From positions 12,347,036-12,359,535 of the forward strand of contig CM018891.1 in NCBI GenBank assembly GCA_009663005.1: a stretch of 12,500 nucleotides of DNA, read 5' to 3'. Source of the stretch: Actinidia chinensis (Eukaryota > Streptophyta > Magnoliopsida > Ericales > Actinidiaceae). Shown here piece after piece: positions 9,571-12,500 of this stretch (position 1 is its first letter; each line of letters begins with the position of its first letter). The translations under genes and the position numbers were made by a program. The notes below the pieces were generated by a model that was given only the letters and a program-made list of their open reading frames with translations, searched no databases and was not told the DNA's origin.

Positions 9571-9845
9571 TGTGTTTGGGATGATGATGTTTGGATGATG
9601 TGTCTAGGGGATTCAAAAGTTATGAAGGGATCCAACGTAGCTCTCAGGCCTTATTTGGTTTACTCCAATTAAATTTCTAACTTTGGATCTAAATTAAACC
9701 CCAATTCTCACCATAAGCCCCCAGCAGCAAATACATCTAAGTCCAATTACCCCCAGTGGCCAATTAAAAAAATACTTAGGTTCACTACTCCACATGTGGC
9801 CTAATTAAATATTTTTTAAATTTCAATAAAAAAATAAAAACTACA

Positions 9846-9849
9846 GAGA
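9846..9849. repeat. Right target-site duplication of element 2 (GAGA)
   Basis: Directly outside the right LTR end. It matches the left copy GAAGA apart from one missing A. The adjacent plus-strand sequence TGCCAACTTGCATTGG is element 1 protease coding on the minus strand. Confidence 0.5.
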
Positions 9850-10070
9850 TGCCAACTTGCATTGGTACCACTCGCCACACCTCGTCTTCAATATTTACCA
9901 ATCGGAAATGGTAATAACAACTTGCTTTGTTACCCTCACATTTCACACTATCATTTAGCCATTGTGCTTAAGTGTCTAAGCCATAGTTTTTCAACCATGT
10001 AAGTACTAGCGACTTAGTGCAGCTACCACCATCCACAATAACACTCAACCTGTCTTTCACTGACAACGAT
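9846..10070 (-). pseudogene. Element 1 protease N-terminal half, broken
   Basis: The minus strand reads VKDRLSVIVDGGSCTK (active-site region; VIVDGGSCTK at 10042-10013), AQWLNDSVKCEGNK (about 9960-9920), QVVITI, then EDEVW and VVPMQVG (about 9880-9850). This is the aspartic protease block of the gypsy subgroup that carries an IDGGSCTN-type active site. The next residues, LLGRPWQFDRR in relatives, are found at 2779 across element 2. At least three frame changes occur in about 220 bases. Confidence 0.85.
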
Positions 10071-10079
10071 TGTGAAGAT

Positions 10080-10847
10080 GCTCTCCCGCTGTACTTCTGC
10101 TTCCTCTTTAACTTGCAAACTTAATTCTCATCGCGCGTAACCCAAGCATCTTTCCATGATTGCCCCAAACCTCCTCATCTCTCCATAGAGGTATCCTCCC
10201 AAGGTGGCATCTCATCACAATCAGGCTCATCCTCGGATTTCAACTCCCATTTCTCCGATCACCATACTCCTTGTTTTGGACATTGGCTAGCTATGTGGTC
10301 ATCTTCCCTGACATTTGAGCATTTAACTTACGAAATAAGGCAAGGTAGAGGCGGGTTGCCTTGAGAAGCGGTGTCAGTGGTGGCATTTTTGGGCTGGATT
10401 TGGCCTTAGAAGTGAATATCTTTCTTCTTCTTTGGTAATTCGACCTCCAAGTTTGTCTGAACTAACAGTTTGTGTGACTGGTTTTGGCCGTGGTACCACC
10501 CTTCTCGAGTTGCCGTCTCCACCTTGATTGGCCCATCTCACCAAATCTTTCAATTCAACATAATGCTGCCCACTGACATCCTATCAATCTCCTCCCTACA
10601 CCGTCCCTTTAACTCATCCAAATCTTTTATTCTCTTTGGTGCAATCTACCCCTCCTATGGACATTTGAGCAAGCTGGTGGCTGCCTCCTTTGTGTTTCCC
10701 TCTTCTATCCTTCCAATCCTCGTTATATGCTATAACTCCGCCTCATCATCTGTCTCATCTCTCCATTAATGCTTGCATTTGTTAGATTGCGGAACAGCTT
10801 AGGTGGGAACTTCTTCCGCTGTGCCTTTTCTCTTGATTTCGAGACAT
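10080..10847 (-). pseudogene. Element 1 gag, shortened and broken
   Basis: The proposed start is the ATG at 10847-10845, which reads MSRNQEKRHSG and is followed in another frame by LMERMRQMMRR, similar to the start of related plant gag proteins. HYVELKDLVRWANQGG (about 10590-10545) matches the block just before the nucleocapsid. The zinc knuckle is KCSNVREDDHIASQCP (10324-10270), in which the second Cys has become Val. SEDEPDCDEMPP (about 10240-10205) is the acidic linker before protease. Only about 200 bases separate the N-terminal block from HYVEL, where relatives carry several hundred bases of capsid, so part of the capsid is probably deleted. The plus-strand frame at 10470-10769 is an antisense shadow. 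Confidence 0.75.
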
Positions 10848-11694
10848 GATTGCGATCTGCAAAACAAGTGAGAATAATATGTGGAAAGACCTCACTACAC
10901 TCCCTTATGTGTTTCACTTGAAGGATGATTACTCGATTTCTCTCTGTGTTTTGGCTCAATAATTTGTTTTTTTTGGGGCCCCCCCTTTTGTTTACCCTCT
11001 TATATCTCATACACCTGCTTTTTCTACTCGTATTCTTCTTTTAATCCTTTCAAGACTAACCCACGACTAACAAAAATGATTCCAAGTAGCAATTCAAGAC
11101 AAAACAAACCAACGAATCAGATCAATTTTAAGGCAATTCTTCTTCGACTCTTTTTTGACTCTAACATGAGTCAAACGAATTTCAAGAGCAATCCAAACCA
11201 AGACACAATAAACTGAATCGAATCTCAATCAGAACGAGACATGGAGCAATCTAACCAATTTTTTTTTTTTACTCTCACTTGATACTCGAAATTCAAGAAC
11301 AACCCAAACGAGAACCCAACAAATTGAAATGAAATGTCAATCAAGAACTAAGAGGACGGGAGCAATCTAACCATTTTTTTTACTCTAATTTGTGCATTCG
11401 AATTCAAATAACTCCAAATTGAGAACCCAACAAATTACAACGAAATCTCAATCAAGACGAAGTAAGGGAGCACTATAACCATTTTTTTTACTCTAACTTG
11501 ATGGTCAGTCGAATTCAATAATAACCCAAAACGAGACACAAGAATTGAAATGAAATCTCAATCAAGAACAAGATATGGGAGCAATATAGCCAATTTTTTT
11601 TTTTGAATTTGCCCTAAGATTCGATTGAAAAGAAAATAGAAAGATGGGCATGTCAAGAAGAAACAAAATTGATAGGCAAACCTGAGGAACGTGT
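10848..11694 (-). other. Element 1 untranslated leader (primer site to gag)
   Basis: About 850 bp with no retroelement coding block. It holds the tandem repeats at 11158-11604 and, at 10971-10986, a T8-G4-C8 homopolymer cluster. The 11041-11157 stretch looks like a decayed further repeat unit. The minus-strand frame at 10723-11010 enters gag but shows no known motif upstream of the gag ATG. Confidence 0.6.
11158..11604. repeat. Four tandem direct repeats of about 110 bp in the element 1 leader
   Basis: Units run about 11158-11270, 11271-11381, 11382-11489 and 11490-11604 (113, 111, 108 and 115 bp). Each begins ACTCTAAC or similar, has a TCGAATTCAA-like block, AACCCAACAAATTG and AATCTCAATCAAGA blocks, then GGGAGCAATCTAACC and a T-run. 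Units differ by point changes and small indels. A fifth, poorer unit may precede them (11041-11157). Confidence 0.88.
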
Positions 11695-11706
11695 GCTTTG
11701 ATACCA
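11695..11706 (-). other. Element 1 primer binding site, tRNA-iMet type with one mismatch
   Basis: The minus strand reads TGGTATCAAAGC, differing from the plant iMet primer complement TGGTATCAGAGC at one base. It is separated by two bases (GT, minus strand) from the LTR end ...GTATCA at 11709. The position fits: LTR end, primer site, leader, gag. Confidence 0.82.
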
Positions 11707-11888
11707 ACTGATACGAACCACGCCACAAAGTGACGAAATCCGACACCAAATTCTGAAACAAAGCCTAACTCTTTCAGTTTGATGGACCGCGACCTGTGCT
11801 ATCAAAGCAAGAACCTTGGTATGATGAAGACGCCACAAACGGGAATGGATGATCAGTTTGATAAGTCAGGTTTGAACGCCACAAGAAA

Positions 11889-11894
11889 TTTATT
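11889..11894 (-). promoter_or_regulatory. AATAAA polyadenylation-type signal in the element 1 LTR
   Basis: AATAAA on the minus strand, about 90 bases downstream of the TATA box. If transcription starts near 11955, the signal falls within R as expected for a retroelement LTR. A second AATAAA lies at 11948-11943. Confidence 0.45.
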
Positions 11895-11980
11895 GATAAG
11901 TTCAATTAGTTTCTTAAAAACTCAAGAAAAATAACACATCTCTTTATTTTCATCGATTTTCGAAATTTGATAGCCTGTCC

Positions 11981-11990
11981 CTTTTTATAG
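11981..11990 (-). promoter_or_regulatory. TATA box of the element 1 LTR promoter
   Basis: The minus strand reads CTATAAAAAG, a near-ideal plant TATA box, which would place the transcription start around 11960-11950. AT-rich U3 with repeated AGATAAGATTAGA-like words lies upstream (12000-12060). Confidence 0.65.
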
Positions 11991-12251
11991 GACTTACAAG
12001 ATAAAAATTCTAATCTAATCTTATCTCTAATCTTATCTTAATAAAATAAATCCTTCCAAATCAAGTTTCCTGAGATATTCAAATCTGAATCTTATCTCCA
12101 TCTAATCATAATCCTAATCAAAATTAATCTAAAGAAATACAAAAGAAGTTAAATTCTAATCTAATCTTCATACTTTTCTTGATCTGAAAGTCTTGGACTT
12201 TTGTTAAACACAATCCTGCTTGATTTTTTGCTAGTAAAACCAACCACATCA

Positions 12252-12500
12252 AATTGTAATCTCCCTTGCACTTATAGCAGATTGGTTCTCTCCCGAATCG
12301 AATTGAGTAGTAAAACCAGCCTTTGTTCACCCTCAGTAGTAAACATCTTTTCTTGTTGTTGTGAACTCTCCGAACTAAGTATTCAAGTCTCTTTTTTGAA
12401 TCTCTTGCTCGAGTCTCGTCACCGGACCAATTGGAGCTTGAATCAGACCATGAGCCTTGATATCCTTGATGTCCTCATCACCGATTATCCTCCAGTTCGC
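12252..12500 (-). pseudogene. C-terminal tail of a gypsy polyprotein upstream of the element 1 LTR
   Basis: The minus strand from 12500 reads an acidic and basic stretch ending in IQAPIGPVTR (about 12455-12425), followed one frame over by SSKRFKKE (about 12420-12396). This resembles the GPMTRARAKRFKE-type tail found at the end of many plant gypsy polyproteins. The reading continues with stops towards ARE-ITI and a stop at about 12252, followed by the proposed LTR. It would be the last part of integrase or pol of another element copy placed head-to-tail. The frame at 12124-12330 has a CYKCKG that is not a zinc knuckle. Confidence 0.55.

Larger units (their letters stand above)
2780..9845 (-). 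mobile_element. Element 2: Ty3/gypsy LTR retrotransposon nested in element 1, internally deleted
   Basis: A retrotransposon of about 7.07 kb bounded by direct repeats and lying in the same orientation as its host element. In minus-strand order: 5' LTR (9845-7762), primer binding site (7761-7750), gag, protease, RT, RNase H, the first part of integrase, then a truncated 3' LTR (about 3886-2780). Ends are TGT and ACA on the minus strand. Both flanks are element 1 protease sequence. The integrase core, any chromodomain, the polypurine tract and the upstream half of the 3' LTR are gone, so it is non-autonomous. Gag and protease style, iMet primer and roughly 2-kb LTR would fit Tekay/Del-type chromoviruses; without the chromodomain this stays tentative. 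Confidence 0.9.
7762..9845 (-). repeat. Element 2 5' LTR (about 2.08 kb, complete)
   Basis: On the minus strand the LTR begins TGTAG at 9845 and ends ACA at 7762, directly before the primer site. The inner 1.1 kb (7762 to about 8870) repeats the left LTR. The outer part (about 8870-9845) is present only here and is placed in the LTR because element 1 protease resumes immediately beyond 9845 and the flank matches the target duplication. A TATAAT-like motif lies at about 9411-9419 on the minus strand, downstream of a CT-rich stretch (complement of 9450-9570), but I cannot assign U3, R and U5 securely. Open frames at 8319-8510, 8923-9117, 9188-9391 and 9423-9635 show no family resemblance. Confidence 0.82.
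1..11707 (-). mobile_element. Element 1: Ty3/gypsy retrotransposon internal region, interrupted by element 2
   Basis: This is the internal region of an LTR retrotransposon read on the minus strand: primer binding site, leader, gag, protease, reverse transcriptase, RNase H and integrase in that order, which is the Ty3/gypsy (not copia) domain order. It is split by a second element at 2780-9845. The polyprotein similarity stops inside the protease at 9846 and resumes at 2779 with the next expected residues. Integrase runs past position 1, so the 3' end and 3' LTR are outside the window. Frames are broken throughout. The protease Asp-Gly-Gly-Ser-Cys-Thr signature, the WQFDRR block and the VVSSKG block after the polymerase site recall CRM- or Galadriel-type chromoviruses; this lineage call is from memory and tentative. 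Confidence 0.88.
11709..12251 (-). repeat. LTR directly upstream of element 1 (about 0.54 kb)
   Basis: The 3' end is well placed: the minus strand reads GTATCA at 11714-11709, then the primer site. The 5' end is less sure; a TGATG at 12251, a few bases after a CAAGGGAG purine stretch (12268-12261), is the best candidate and would give TGAT...ATCA-type ends. Inside are a TATA box and AATAAA signals in the correct order. No second copy lies in the window, so the LTR call rests on primer-site adjacency and promoter structure. ACGCCACAA occurs three times on the plus strand (about 11718, 11829, 11876). Confidence 0.72.

Noticed and set aside
11158..11604. CRISPR-like or satellite array
   Set aside because: Units are contiguous with no unique spacers, and the array lies in a retroelement leader; only four units, so not a satellite array in itself.
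12124..12330. CYKCKG in a minus-strand frame as a zinc knuckle
   Set aside because: No His or final Cys at the required spacing, and the position falls at the pol end and LTR, not in gag.

Overview
The window reads as repetitive nuclear DNA of a flowering plant. No host gene is visible. Nearly everything can be assigned to decayed Ty3/gypsy LTR retrotransposons, all coding on the minus strand, so their biological order runs from high to low coordinates. Frames break every few dozen codons, mostly by single-base indels, and some homopolymer runs replace conserved codons. Whether the indels are true decay or uncorrected long-read error cannot be settled from one sequence.

Layout in minus-strand order. 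(a) 12500 to about 12252: the C-terminal tail of a gypsy polyprotein. (b) About 12251 to 11709: an LTR with a clear TATA box (11990-11981), followed by a tRNA-iMet-type primer binding site (11706-11695). (c) 11694-10848: untranslated leader carrying four direct repeats of about 110 bp. (d) 10847-9846: start of 'element 1', a shortened gag with a damaged zinc knuckle, then the N-terminal half of the protease. (e) 9845-2780: a second retrotransposon, 'element 2', inserted in the same orientation inside the element 1 protease. (f) 2779-1: the rest of element 1, with the other half of the protease, reverse transcriptase, RNase H and integrase, running off the window edge.

Element 2 has a 5' LTR of about 2.08 kb (9845-7762), a near-perfect tRNA-iMet primer site (7761-7750), gag with two zinc knuckles, protease, reverse transcriptase, RNase H and only the first part of the integrase zinc-binding domain. 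There it joins abruptly to an LTR copy lacking its upstream half (about 3886-2780). The integrase core, any chromodomain, the polypurine tract and the 5' part of the 3' LTR are missing. The protease reading of element 1 resumes exactly on the far side of element 2, and the flanks share GAAGA/GAGA, as expected of a 5-bp target duplication with one base lost.

By remembered family signatures, element 1 looks like a CRM/Galadriel-type chromovirus and element 2 like a Tekay/Del-type one; neither shows a chromodomain here, so lineage is tentative. Nothing in the window is intact enough to move by itself. I found no undescribed protein system. The noteworthy signals are structural: the nested insertion, the internally deleted inner element, the shared-LTR tandem arrangement at the right edge, and two different tandem repeats within retroelement non-coding DNA.
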